Shown piece after piece: positions 26,923 through 36,779 of a DNA stretch of 36,779 nt. The position numbers and the translations under genes were made by a program. The stretch is from Planctomycetota bacterium (GTDB lineage Bacteria > Planctomycetota > UBA1135 > UBA2386), in contig JANQJF010000078.1 in the NCBI GenBank assembly GCA_028281765.1, positions 1 to 36,779 of the forward strand, read 5' to 3'. Every line of letters starts with the position of its first letter. The stretch's first letter is position 1. The notes beneath the pieces are model-generated. The model saw only the letters and a program-made list of their open reading frames with translations, was not told the DNA's origin and ran no database searches.

Positions 26923-27702
26923 ATGCGAGTCATCGAGTGTTCCACACGGGACGAAGCGGCCGAACTCGTCGCCGGCGAGATTCTGCGCGCGTTGCAGGCG
27001 AAGCCGGATCTCGTGCTCGGACTCGCGACCGGCTCGACGCCGGTCGGCGTCTACGAGCGTCTCGTCGCGGCGCACTGCGCGGGTGACGCCGACTTCTCCG
27101 AAGTGCGGACGTTCAACCTGGATGAATACGTCGGGCTGTCCGCGCTGCATCCGCAGAGCTACCGGACGTTCATGCGCGAGCACCTATTCGGGTCGATCCA
27201 GATCCAGGACCACAACGTTCGCTTTCCGCCGGTCGATGGCTTCGATCTCCGCGCCGCGTGCGAGCAGTACGAACGTGCGATCGTCGACGCGGGAGGGATC
27301 GACATCCAGCTGCTCGGGATCGGTTCGAACGGGCATATCGGTTTCAACGAGCCGACGTCGTCGCTCGCGTCTCGCACGCGGGTCAAGACGCTGACGGACA
27401 AAACCCTCGGCGACAACGCACGGTTTTACAAAGAGGGCGAGATGCAGCCGGAGCTCGCGACCACGATGGGGATCGGCACGATCCTCGAGGCGAAGCGGAT
27501 CCTGCTGCAGTCCTTCGGTGAGAAGAAGGCCGATGCGATCCACGCCGCGGTCGAGGGGCCGATCTCGAGCTTCTGGCCGGCGAGCGCGCTGCAGCTGCAC
27601 CCGGACACCGCGATCTACGTCGATGCTGGTTCGGCTGCCCGGCTCACGATGCGCGACTACTACCGGCGCGTCGAGCGCAACGAGCGCGGCATGAGCTCGT
27701 GA
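26923..27702 (+). CDS. nagB: Glucosamine-6-phosphate deaminase
   Basis: 259 residues, close to the usual 240-266. It converts glucosamine-6-phosphate to fructose-6-phosphate and ammonia in the cytosol. The phosphate-binding loop GLATGSTPVGVY is at 33-44. The catalytic base region NLDEYVGL has D67, and GIGSNGHIGFNEP spans 132-144 with H138 and E143. N136 replaces the aspartate of the E. coli enzyme, as in the Bacillus type. Its stop overlaps the GTG of the histidine phosphatase gene (27699-27702). The function is catabolic for amino sugars; the nearby PIG-L protein need not be linked. Confidence 0.95.
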   Translation: MRVIECSTRDEAAELVAGEILRALQAKPDLVLGLATGSTPVGVYERLVAAHCAGDADFSEVRTFNLDEYVGLSALHPQSYRTFMREHLFGSIQIQDHNVRFPPVDGFDLRAACEQYERAIVDAGGIDIQLLGIGSNGHIGFNEPTSSLASRTRVKTLTDKTLGDNARFYKEGEMQPELATTMGIGTILEAKRILLQSFGEKKADAIHAAVEGPISSFWPASALQLHPDTAIYVDAGSAARLTMRDYYRRVERNERGMSS

Positions 27703-28298
27703 AGACGACGCGGATCACGTTGATCCGCCACGGCGAAGTCGCGGCCGATGCGGTCGGGACCCACTACGGCAGCTCGGACGTCGACCTCGGCGACCAAGGT
27801 CGCGCGCAGTCGCTCGCGCTGGTCGAGCGGCTCGCCGACGAAGCGTTCGACGCGATCTGGGCGAGTGATCTCGTGCGCGCAACCTGGCTCGCGGAACGGC
27901 TCGCGGCGCCGCGGAGTCTCGAAGTGCGGTGCGATGCCGCGTTTCGTGAGCGCGACGTCGGTGCGTTCGAAGGGATGACCTACGCCGAGGCCGAGCGCGC
28001 GTTTCCGGACGCGGCACGGTTGGCCAAGGAGCAACCCGGGCTGCATCGACCGCCGGACGGCGAAAACCTCGACGACCTGCGCGCGCGCGTCATGCCGGCG
28101 TTCGAGCGCCTCGTTCTCGCGCACCCTGAACAGCGGGTCGCGCTGGTCTGCCACGGCGGTCCGATTCGGGTCGTGCTCGGGACGATCCTCGGCGTGCCGA
28201 ACGAGCGTCTCCAAAAACTCCGCATTTCGCACTGCTCGCGCTCGGTCGTGTCCGACGCCTCCGGGCGTCGCCGCGTCGAGTCGATCAACGCGATTTGA
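27699..28298 (+). CDS. Histidine phosphatase family protein (CobC/phosphoglycerate-mutase-like)
   Basis: 199 residues from a GTG that overlaps the nagB stop by four bases, so it is coupled to nagB. The catalytic RHGE motif is at 10-13 with H11 as the phospho-acceptor. R60, the general acid region E84 (FRERDVGAFEG) and the second histidine H152 (CHGGPIR) complete the active site. This matches small phosphatases of the phosphoglycerate mutase/alpha-ribazole phosphatase (CobC) group. The substrate cannot be told from sequence. No cobalamin genes are near. Confidence 0.9.
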   Translation: MKTTRITLIRHGEVAADAVGTHYGSSDVDLGDQGRAQSLALVERLADEAFDAIWASDLVRATWLAERLAAPRSLEVRCDAAFRERDVGAFEGMTYAEAERAFPDAARLAKEQPGLHRPPDGENLDDLRARVMPAFERLVLAHPEQRVALVCHGGPIRVVLGTILGVPNERLQKLRISHCSRSVVSDASGRRRVESINAI

Positions 28299-28342
28299 GC
28301 CGAACCGTTACCATGCGGATCGACCCGTCTTTGAGAAGTGTC

Positions 28343-30886
28343 ATGTCCCACACCATGCTCCGACTCGTTCGCGGTCTCTGCATCGCTTCCCTCGTCTCCG
28401 GCCTCGCGGCGCAGGCCCAGTTCCGACGACTGCCGCTGAAGTCCCAGCTTCCGCAACAGCCGTCTTTCGTCAAGGCGTTGACGTTCAGCGACGTCGATCT
28501 CGACGGGAATCTCGACATGCTCTACGCGGGCACGTTCCAGGATCTCCAGGTCGCAGCCGGTCTGGGGGGCGGCGAGTTCGGCACGTTCATCGCGCTGCTC
28601 GAAGATGGCGAGAACTGTGATCGCATCGAGCTCCACGACTTCGATGGGGATGGAGATCTCGACGTGCTCGGTCGCGTCGGCCTCACCCTCCGCTATTGGC
28701 AGAAGATCGCGCCGACCCTGTTCGTCGACGTCACCAACGGACTGCTCGGGTTCGTATCCTCCGCGTACGCACACGACGTCGGCGACATCGACGGTGACGG
28801 CGACCTGGACATCGTGGCGGCGAGCTTTCCGGGAGTTAAGGTGCTGCTCAACGACGGTCTGGGTCGGTTCTTCCCCACGCTGAACCCGCCACCGGTCCAG
28901 TTCTCGCCGCGCGCCGTGGCCCTGAGCGATGTCGATGGCGATGGGGACCTGGACGCGCTGCTCGGCGTGCCACAGTCGAACTCGCTGTTCCTCAACGACG
29001 GTAGCGGGTCGTTTACTCTGTCGCCGAACGCGCTGCCGGGGCCGCCGAGCTTCGAGTCGCTCGCGATCCAGTTCGTCGCGTTCGACGCGGACGGAGACTC
29101 CGATGCGGATCTCTTGTCGACGTGGAACTCGACGATCGTCGGCCCCAACACGCGCCTGTGGATCAACGACGGCAACGGTGGCTACAGCGATCAGACCGCA
29201 TCGCGGATCCCCAACACGATTGCGCACTTGCTTCCCGCGGTCGCAGACTTCGACGACGACGGGGATCTCGACATCGTGATCAGCGGGAGGAGCGACGAGC
29301 TGCTCGCGAACGACGGGTCCGGGGTGTTCACGATCGTCCCGAACGCGATCGAGGACTCCGGCGATCAAACGGTGACGATCGTCGCGGCCGACGTCGACCA
29401 GGACGGCGACATCGACCTCGCGATGTCCCGGCACGACACCCAGTCCATGGTCGCGCTCCAGCTCAACGACGGCGCGGCGAGCTTCACGAACGCGAACAAG
29501 GCTCGGCTGGAAGGAGCGCCGTTCGACATGACTTCGTCGGCGCTCGGCGATGTCGATGGGGATGGTCGCGCGGACGTGATCGCGGTGGATCCGGTCGGTC
29601 CGGACCGCCTGCTCATGAACCGCGGTGTCGAAGGGTTCATCGACGAGACCGCGACCCGGATGCCGTCGCAGACCACGCTCGCCGTGGAGACCGTGCTCGT
29701 GGACGTCGATCTCGACGGGGATCTCGACGTGATCACCGCGCTCGGCGGGGGCGGATTCGCGGTCGCGACCAACGACGGCAGTGGGAACTTCTCGTCGGCC
29801 GGTGGCGCCTCGCCGGCATCGGGGCCCGTGACTTCCATGGCCGTCGGAGACGTGACGGGAGACGGTCTGCCTGACGTCTACCTGGGCCTCGGACTCGGAG
29901 TCACCGACGGCTTCCAGAACCGACTGTTCGTCGCACCGAACTGGACGGAGGTCACGGACACGCAGCTGCCGCAGATCGACGACATCACGCGTGACGTCGA
30001 CTTCGCGGACGTCGACGGCGATGGCGATCTCGACATTCTGTGCGCGAATCGCGGGATGAACCGCGTGCACGAAAACGACGGCACCGGCACGTTCACGGAC
30101 GTGACCGCGGCCGCGCTACCGGCTGCGGCGGATCCGTCGGATGCGCTCGGCGTCGACGACTTCGATCTGGATGGCGATCTCGACTTCGTCGAGGGGCGCT
30201 ACGACATGCCGGATCAACTGTTCTTGAACGACGGCTCGGGCTCGTTCAGCGTGCTCTTCGGCGCGATGCCACCGATGGTCACGCGGACGATCTCGTTCGC
30301 TTCCGGCGACTTCGATCTCGACGGAGACGTCGACATCGCCGTCGGCGGACTCGGCCAGACGGACAAGCCGAAGTTCCGCGTGCTGTGGAACACGTCGATG
30401 ACGTTCGCGGAGGGTTCGGTTTGGCGCCCGCTCACCGACCTGACCAGTAACTGTCCGGACCTCGACGTGTTCGACGTCGACGGGGATGGTGACCTCGACC
30501 TCATGGCGTCCGGCGTCCCGGGACCGCGCTTCTATTGGAACGTCCAGTATCCGCAGCTGTCGTCGCCACGCGTGCCGCAGCTCGGCAAGCTGTATCGAGT
30601 CCAGCTCGAGGCGAAGAGCCCGACGCTCTACCAGGCGACCTATTTCCTGGCCACGGGCCTGGCGCCCGCGCCGATCCCGACGCCGTTCGGCACGTTTGAA
30701 CTCGACCCGTCGCAGATCATCGCCACGGTGCCGCTCGGCTTCGTCGAGGCGGCGAGCATCGAGGTCATGCTGCCGGCGAGCACCGGCTTGCTCGGTGTCG
30801 ATCTCTACTGGCAGGCGTTCACCGACGGACCGGGCTTCAGCCCGCTGGCGCTGACGAACGCGGTCGTCGACCGGGTTGTGCCGTAG
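28343..30886 (+). CDS. Secreted FG-GAP/VCBS repeat protein
   Basis: 847 residues from the ATG at 28343, which places a signal peptide (MSHTMLRLVRG, ending LAAQ) at the N-terminus. ATG 28313 and TTG 28295 are in-frame alternatives. About fourteen Ca2+-binding DxDxDGxxD-type loops (such as DFDGDGDLDVLG and DVDGDGDLDALL) repeat through the protein, the mark of FG-GAP/VCBS repeats that fold as beta-propeller blades. Such proteins are extracellular or surface-attached. The last 110 residues end in the C-terminal module also found in the beta-helix protein and the peroxidase-like protein. It follows the phosphatase gene and ends 6 bases from a convergent gene. Confidence 0.9.
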   Translation: MSHTMLRLVRGLCIASLVSGLAAQAQFRRLPLKSQLPQQPSFVKALTFSDVDLDGNLDMLYAGTFQDLQVAAGLGGGEFGTFIALLEDGENCDRIELHDFDGDGDLDVLGRVGLTLRYWQKIAPTLFVDVTNGLLGFVSSAYAHDVGDIDGDGDLDIVAASFPGVKVLLNDGLGRFFPTLNPPPVQFSPRAVALSDVDGDGDLDALLGVPQSNSLFLNDGSGSFTLSPNALPGPPSFESLAIQFVAFDADGDSDADLLSTWNSTIVGPNTRLWINDGNGGYSDQTASRIPNTIAHLLPAVADFDDDGDLDIVISGRSDELLANDGSGVFTIVPNAIEDSGDQTVTIVAADVDQDGDIDLAMSRHDTQSMVALQLNDGAASFTNANKARLEGAPFDMTSSALGDVDGDGRADVIAVDPVGPDRLLMNRGVEGFIDETATRMPSQTTLAVETVLVDVDLDGDLDVITALGGGGFAVATNDGSGNFSSAGGASPASGPVTSMAVGDVTGDGLPDVYLGLGLGVTDGFQNRLFVAPNWTEVTDTQLPQIDDITRDVDFADVDGDGDLDILCANRGMNRVHENDGTGTFTDVTAAALPAAADPSDALGVDDFDLDGDLDFVEGRYDMPDQLFLNDGSGSFSVLFGAMPPMVTRTISFASGDFDLDGDVDIAVGGLGQTDKPKFRVLWNTSMTFAEGSVWRPLTDLTSNCPDLDVFDVDGDGDLDLMASGVPGPRFYWNVQYPQLSSPRVPQLGKLYRVQLEAKSPTLYQATYFLATGLAPAPIPTPFGTFELDPSQIIATVPLGFVEAASIEVMLPASTGLLGVDLYWQAFTDGPGFSPLALTNAVVDRVVP

Positions 30887-30892
30887 AGCGAT

Positions 30893-31378
30893 TTACGCGA
30901 GCCGCCGTCGCACGATCGCGCGCGCGGACGCGTACTGCGTCGCCGTGTTCATCGAGATCCAGCGCGCGATCGGATACTTCCCGGCCCACGCGAAGCGGCC
31001 GGGTTCGAGGAGCGCGCGGTCGTCGAGGCGTTCGATCGTCGCGAGGACGCGCGCGACGCCCTCGCGGAGGCGCGCGACGAGTTCCGGAAAGGCGCGGTCG
31101 TCCGTCTCGACCGTCGCCTGATTGAGCGCGGGCGTCTCGCCCCAGCCGTAGCCTGGCGCGGGCACGTCGAACTCCTCGTCTCGTTCGCCGGCTTCGACCC
31201 AGTCGATCACGTGCTCGGTCCACCAGACCCGCACGGTCAGCAGGTCGCGCACGGTCCAATCGTCGACGCAGACCTGCGCGGCGATCTTCGCGTCTACACG
31301 ATCCAGGTCTTCGAACAGCTTGCGGCTCGTCGTCGTGACGAGATCCACGAGTTCCGTTCGAGTCTTCGGAATCGGCAC
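30893..31378 (-). CDS. ClbS/DfsB family four-helix bundle protein
   Basis: 161 residues, about the usual family length. It starts at a GTG one base after the TGA of the upstream HEAT/VWA gene, so it is coupled to it; longer readings would run back into that gene. The family pattern is clear: PKTRTELVDLV at the start, DDWTVRDLLTVRVWWTEHVIDW, the GYGWGE turn before the third helix, and PGRFAWAGKYPIARWI near the end. ClbS and DfsB belong to the DinB-like bundle group; ClbS detoxifies colibactin. No colibactin genes are present, so a role in hydrolysing a reactive compound is only possible. Confidence 0.88.
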   Translation of the reverse strand: MPIPKTRTELVDLVTTTSRKLFEDLDRVDAKIAAQVCVDDWTVRDLLTVRVWWTEHVIDWVEAGERDEEFDVPAPGYGWGETPALNQATVETDDRAFPELVARLREGVARVLATIERLDDRALLEPGRFAWAGKYPIARWISMNTATQYASARAIVRRRLA

Positions 31379-31379
31379 G

Positions 31380-33512
31380 TCAGCGGATGCGCACGTGGCT
31401 ACCGCCCGAATCCTCGGCGAGCCACTCGAGAACTTCGAGGTCGCCGCCGATCGCGATCGTGTTGACCTTGATGCGGCGGTGCTTGTTCCAGAACTTGACC
31501 TGCTCACGGATGCGGTGCGGATCGATGACTTCGCCGGCCGTCGGCTCACCGTCGGACATGACAAAGATCGTGTCGACGTCGGGGTCCTCGAACGCGAGCT
31601 TCAGCGTGTCGTAGAGGTTCGTCGCGCCACCGGCACCGAGTCGATCGATGAACTCGTACGCGTCTTCCTTCGTCTTCGTGGACGAGGTCGCGATGCCGCC
31701 TTCCTTGATGAAGTAGCCGATGCCGCTCGAGAACGCGAGGATGTTGAACAGCGCGCTCTCGTCGAGATTCTCGATGCACTGGCGCAGCTCTTCCTTCGCC
31801 ACTTCGATGCGGGCCATCTGGCGCTTGCCGACGTAGCGGCCGTGCACCGTGTCGGTCATCGAACCGGAGGTGTCGATGATGAAGATCACGCGGTGGGAGA
31901 GGATCTTGATGCCGAAGAACTTCGCCGTGCTCGTGCGCTGCTTGAGACGGCGCAGTTCACGCGCGCGTTCGGCATCCGCGAGCTTGCTCTCCGAGATGAT
32001 GCGGAAGTCCTTGGCCTCGTTCTCCCACCAGGTCTTCCAGCGCTTGTGATCCTCGTCGAACGGTTGCCCCGTCAGCTTCCAGAGGCAGTCGGCGACGAGG
32101 CGCTTCATCCGGCCGGATTCGTGCTCGAGGCGGCCGATGAGCTCGGGGATCGACACCTTCCGGCGCATGTGCTCCACCGCGCGGATCGCGACGAGTCGCG
32201 TCGACCAATCCGAGTGGCCGAGCGCCTTGTAGATCGTCGGCAGGTGGTTCTTGTCCTGCGTCTTGCCGATTTGCTCGAGGGCCGCGTTGCGGACGTCGCG
32301 ATCCTCGTGCGCCGCCATTTCGACGAGCGTCGCGATCCATGCGGGCTTCGTGCGCTTGATCATCGTGATCGCTTCGATTGCGACGCGCAGGTCCTCGGCC
32401 GTCTTCGGCTTCTTCATCATCTTCTCGAGGTCCTTCAGCGAGTCGGCGTCGCGCCGCTTGCCGAGGGACTGCGCCGTCGCGACGCGCACCGAGATGTCCC
32501 GGTCGCGCAGCCCCTTGCGCAGCTTCTTGAGCATCTTGGCGTCCTCGAGGTGTTGGGTCGCCATGATCGCGAACACCTTCTGGTGCGGCTTGCCCTTGCC
32601 GATCGTCTTGACGACCTTCTTGTTCGCGGACTCGTCGTTCAGCTCGCCGATGATCTCGGCCATCGTGATGCGAAGGTCTTCTTGCGTGACGTCCTTCTTC
32701 TTCGCGAGGTTCAAGAACGTCGACACGACCTTGGCACCCTCCACCTCGGCGAGGATGCGCGCCGCGTCCGCGCGTGCCGCGCCGGGGAAGCTGACGCGCT
32801 CGAACACCCACTTCGCGGTTTCGGTCGTCTTCGGCGAACGCCGCTCGGCCAGTGCGGTCAGCGCCGCGCGGCGGATCTTGAAGATCATCTCCTCGTTCCG
32901 CACGGTGCCGATGAGTTCGTCGTCGCTCAGCGTCGTCGCGAGACCTTGGAACGCGAGCAGACGAATGATGTCGAGCTCGATGCCCTCGACCCGGCCCTGA
33001 TCGTCTTTGCGGCGCTCGAGCTCCGGGTTCCAGTGGTAGCGGTACCAGTTGGCGTCGTCCTTCGTCGCGTCGGCGATGTGGGCCTTCATCGCCTTGGTGC
33101 GCACGTCCTCATCGGCGTCCGAGTCGACGATCTGCTTCAGGAAGTGACGGCCCAACGTGCTCGAGCGCGACAGGGACTTGATCGCCTCGGTGCGCAGCTC
33201 CGGCGCGTCCGAATGCGTGGCGATGTAGGTCAGCTTCTCGGCCGCCGGCTGTTGCGCTTCGGCGACGCCGTCGAACTTGACGAGCGCGCGGACGATCTCG
33301 CGACGCATGTAGATGCTCGCCATGACGTCGTACGCCGACACCAGACCTTCCATCGCCTCGCGCGTCTCGATTTTGGCGATGCGCTTGATCAGCGCGGGCT
33401 TCGCGTCGTCACGGTCCTTCTTCAGTTCCTTGATGAGCTCGGCCGCGTCCTGGGCGAACGCGGAGGCGCAGGTCAGGACGCCGATGACAACGGAGATAGG
33501 GAGGATTCGCAC
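31380..33512 (-). CDS. Secreted HEAT-repeat protein with C-terminal von Willebrand A domain
   Basis: 710 residues from a GTG at 33510-33512. GAGGTG at 33519-33524, 6 nt upstream, favours this start over a GTG three codons earlier. Signal peptide ends at ASAFAQ (about residue 21). Residues about 25-460 are helical HEAT-like repeats. A VWA domain follows with a full MIDAS motif DTSGSM at 547-552 and a later DGEPTAG. VWA domains bind metal-coordinated protein ligands. The combination suggests a periplasmic or surface scaffold, partner unknown. The ClbS-like gene starts one base after its stop. Confidence 0.88.
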   Translation of the reverse strand: MRILPISVVIGVLTCASAFAQDAAELIKELKKDRDDAKPALIKRIAKIETREAMEGLVSAYDVMASIYMRREIVRALVKFDGVAEAQQPAAEKLTYIATHSDAPELRTEAIKSLSRSSTLGRHFLKQIVDSDADEDVRTKAMKAHIADATKDDANWYRYHWNPELERRKDDQGRVEGIELDIIRLLAFQGLATTLSDDELIGTVRNEEMIFKIRRAALTALAERRSPKTTETAKWVFERVSFPGAARADAARILAEVEGAKVVSTFLNLAKKKDVTQEDLRITMAEIIGELNDESANKKVVKTIGKGKPHQKVFAIMATQHLEDAKMLKKLRKGLRDRDISVRVATAQSLGKRRDADSLKDLEKMMKKPKTAEDLRVAIEAITMIKRTKPAWIATLVEMAAHEDRDVRNAALEQIGKTQDKNHLPTIYKALGHSDWSTRLVAIRAVEHMRRKVSIPELIGRLEHESGRMKRLVADCLWKLTGQPFDEDHKRWKTWWENEAKDFRIISESKLADAERARELRRLKQRTSTAKFFGIKILSHRVIFIIDTSGSMTDTVHGRYVGKRQMARIEVAKEELRQCIENLDESALFNILAFSSGIGYFIKEGGIATSSTKTKEDAYEFIDRLGAGGATNLYDTLKLAFEDPDVDTIFVMSDGEPTAGEVIDPHRIREQVKFWNKHRRIKVNTIAIGGDLEVLEWLAEDSGGSHVRIR

Positions 33513-33518
33513 GATGGA

Positions 33519-33524
33519 CACCTC
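33519..33524 (-). promoter_or_regulatory. Shine-Dalgarno site deciding a GTG start
   Basis: GAGGTG on the minus strand lies 6 nt before the GTG at 33512. The alternative GTG at 33521 overlaps this site and so has no room for it. Confidence 0.75.
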
Positions 33525-33592
33525 GGAGGGGTTGAACCGGCGATCGTCGAGCCGGGTCCGAGACGTGTCAAGCGGTGCGACGCGGACTGCGG

Positions 33593-35941
<2,349 letters not shown>

Positions 35942-35950
35942 GACGCGATG

Positions 35951-35969
35951 CGACGCGTTTTGCGCGTCG
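35951..35969. terminator. Candidate hairpin between DUF2306 gene and tex
   Basis: A 7-bp stem (35951-35957 with 35963-35969) with loop TTTTG lies in the 39-base gap after the DUF2306 stop and before the tex start. There is no T tract, so it could be a terminator or a leader hairpin. Confidence 0.35.
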
Positions 35970-35980
35970 AATGCAACCCG

Positions 35981-36619
35981 TCAGGCGGCGCGCGCGCGCA
36001 GTGCGCCGGCCGCCGTCGTGACGCGCAACCACAGCTCGGCGAAGAGCAGGTTCGGCACCCAGCACGACCACGCGATGACGCGATACGCGTCGAGGAACTC
36101 GATCGACTCCGGGCGGAACGGGAGCTGCAGGCGCAGCGTCACCGCGGCGTAGCACAGCGCGTAACTCCGCACCATCCAGCGGCGGTGGACGAGCACGTCG
36201 CCGCGTTTGATCGCGACGAGGCCGAGGCCCGATGTCGTGAGCCACAGCACCGCCAGCGCGCCGAACCCCGTTTGCGCGATGAGTCCACCGTCGGCGACGC
36301 ACGCCATCGCGAGTCCCGCAATGCCCGATACGAACATCGCGGACATGTAGACCATGCCGACGCCGCTGTGCAGCGCTGGCCGCGCACGCAGGATGTCCCG
36401 ACGGAACGCGAGCGGTCCGACGAGCAGCGCGACTCCGCCGAGAGCGAAGTGCGCGTAGTCGATCCACACCCGGCCGAACACCTTGCCGGCGTTCGGGCGC
36501 GCGTCCTGCAGCGCGAGCGCGTAGCCGGCGACGCCGACTGCGAGGATGGTCATCAGCCACCAACCGATGCGCGGCGTGAGATCGGTGGATCGGGCGAGCA
36601 CGGAATCGGGGACGCGCAT
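35981..36619 (-). CDS. DUF2306 membrane protein
   Basis: 212 residues with about six membrane helices. The conserved core fits DUF2306: WIDYAHFALGGVALLVGPLAF, the HSGVGMVYM histidine motif, then VHRRWMVRSYALCYAAVTLR. Histidines in helices might bind haem or a metal, but the function of the family is not known. The ATG at 36617-36619 lacks a Shine-Dalgarno sequence; TAGACT stands 9 nt upstream. A tex gene follows 39 bases downstream. Confidence 0.87.
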   Translation of the reverse strand: MRVPDSVLARSTDLTPRIGWWLMTILAVGVAGYALALQDARPNAGKVFGRVWIDYAHFALGGVALLVGPLAFRRDILRARPALHSGVGMVYMSAMFVSGIAGLAMACVADGGLIAQTGFGALAVLWLTTSGLGLVAIKRGDVLVHRRWMVRSYALCYAAVTLRLQLPFRPESIEFLDAYRVIAWSCWVPNLLFAELWLRVTTAAGALRARAA

Positions 36620-36628
36620 GGGTGGGGG

Positions 36629-36634
36629 AGTCTA
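36629..36634 (-). promoter_or_regulatory. Candidate -10 box TAGACT of the DUF2306 gene
   Basis: On the minus strand TAGACT ends 9 nt before the ATG at 36619. It touches the first base of the repeat that begins at 36634. Confidence 0.35.
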
Positions 36635-36779
36635 GTGCTCCGCGTCCGAAGTCCGCATCAGAAGTAACCGGCCATTCGACCCGCTCGCTGCGTTGCTGCT
36701 CCTCAACTTGTCGGTGGACAAGTTGAGGAGCAGCAACGCAGCGGGCGGACCGTAGGGGCAGCGACATATGTGGCGAACA
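36634..36779 (+). repeat. Dispersed palindromic repeat, copy C (perfect palindrome at window end)
   Basis: Bases 36634-36712 repeat 1369-1447 with two mismatches. Bases 36714-36779 repeat 23-88 exactly. Where the two parts meet, a perfect palindrome has 27-bp arms (36686-36712 and 36717-36743) around loop GGTG. The window stops inside the repeat, so its right end is not seen. It lies upstream of the DUF2306 gene. Confidence 0.9.

Overview
This 36.8 kb, GC-rich window (about two-thirds G+C by eye) most likely comes from a planctomycete (Planctomycetota). The strongest evidence is an operon that starts with a planctomycete-type cytochrome c/DUF1549/DUF1553 protein followed by a Tat-exported DUF1501 protein. 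Many secreted proteins, an FG-GAP repeat protein, HEAT-repeat proteins and a shared C-terminal module on three secreted proteins fit the same group. I cannot name a genus. Gene content looks chromosomal. I see no rRNA, tRNA, CRISPR array, transposase, integrase or phage gene.

Layout. Positions 1-1472 hold one secreted beta-helix protein gene bracketed by 52-bp inverted repeats. The same repeat family returns at 36634-36779 as a perfect 27-bp-arm palindrome, and the last 66 bases of the window equal bases 23-88. The sequence therefore probably ends at a dispersed repeat. Positions 1532-2365 encode a voltage-gated-type K+ channel with a zinc-ribbon tail. Divergent from it, 2469-8634 is a tightly overlapping operon (DUF1549/DUF1553, DUF1501, PDZ+DUF6288), followed by a transmembrane Ser/Thr kinase and a PIG-L deacetylase lipoprotein up to 12177. 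From 12160 to 13484 lie an unknown cytosolic protein (minus) and a small lipoprotein (plus). A minus-strand block at 13442-20393 holds a Tat-exported Gfo/Idh/MocA oxidoreductase, a HEAT/scarf-domain protein, an SRPBCC protein, a DUF695-RraB protein, a DUF2007 protein, a small zinc-ribbon protein, a membrane protein and an M24 metallopeptidase.

A divergent promoter at 20394-20450 leads into a plus-strand redox pair. One gene is a secreted FAD-dependent oxidoreductase with flanking beta-sandwich modules. The other is a NosR-like membrane flavo/iron-sulfur protein whose C-terminus resembles a shortened ApbE flavin transferase. A strong hairpin at 24772-24803 separates this pair from a convergent di-haem cytochrome c peroxidase-like gene. 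Positions 26923-30886 hold nagB, a histidine phosphatase and a large FG-GAP protein. Positions 30893-36619 (minus) hold a ClbS/DfsB-like protein, a HEAT+VWA protein, the Tex RNA-binding protein and a DUF2306 membrane protein.

Gene starts. Several genes have no Shine-Dalgarno sequence but carry a TAnnnT box 6-10 nt before the start codon, which suggests leaderless or near-leaderless transcripts. Others have clear Shine-Dalgarno sites, and those sites decide a TTG start (26490) and a GTG start (33512).

Main points for follow-up are the ApbE-like fusion, the palindromic repeat family, the TAnnnT start pattern and the shared C-terminal module.
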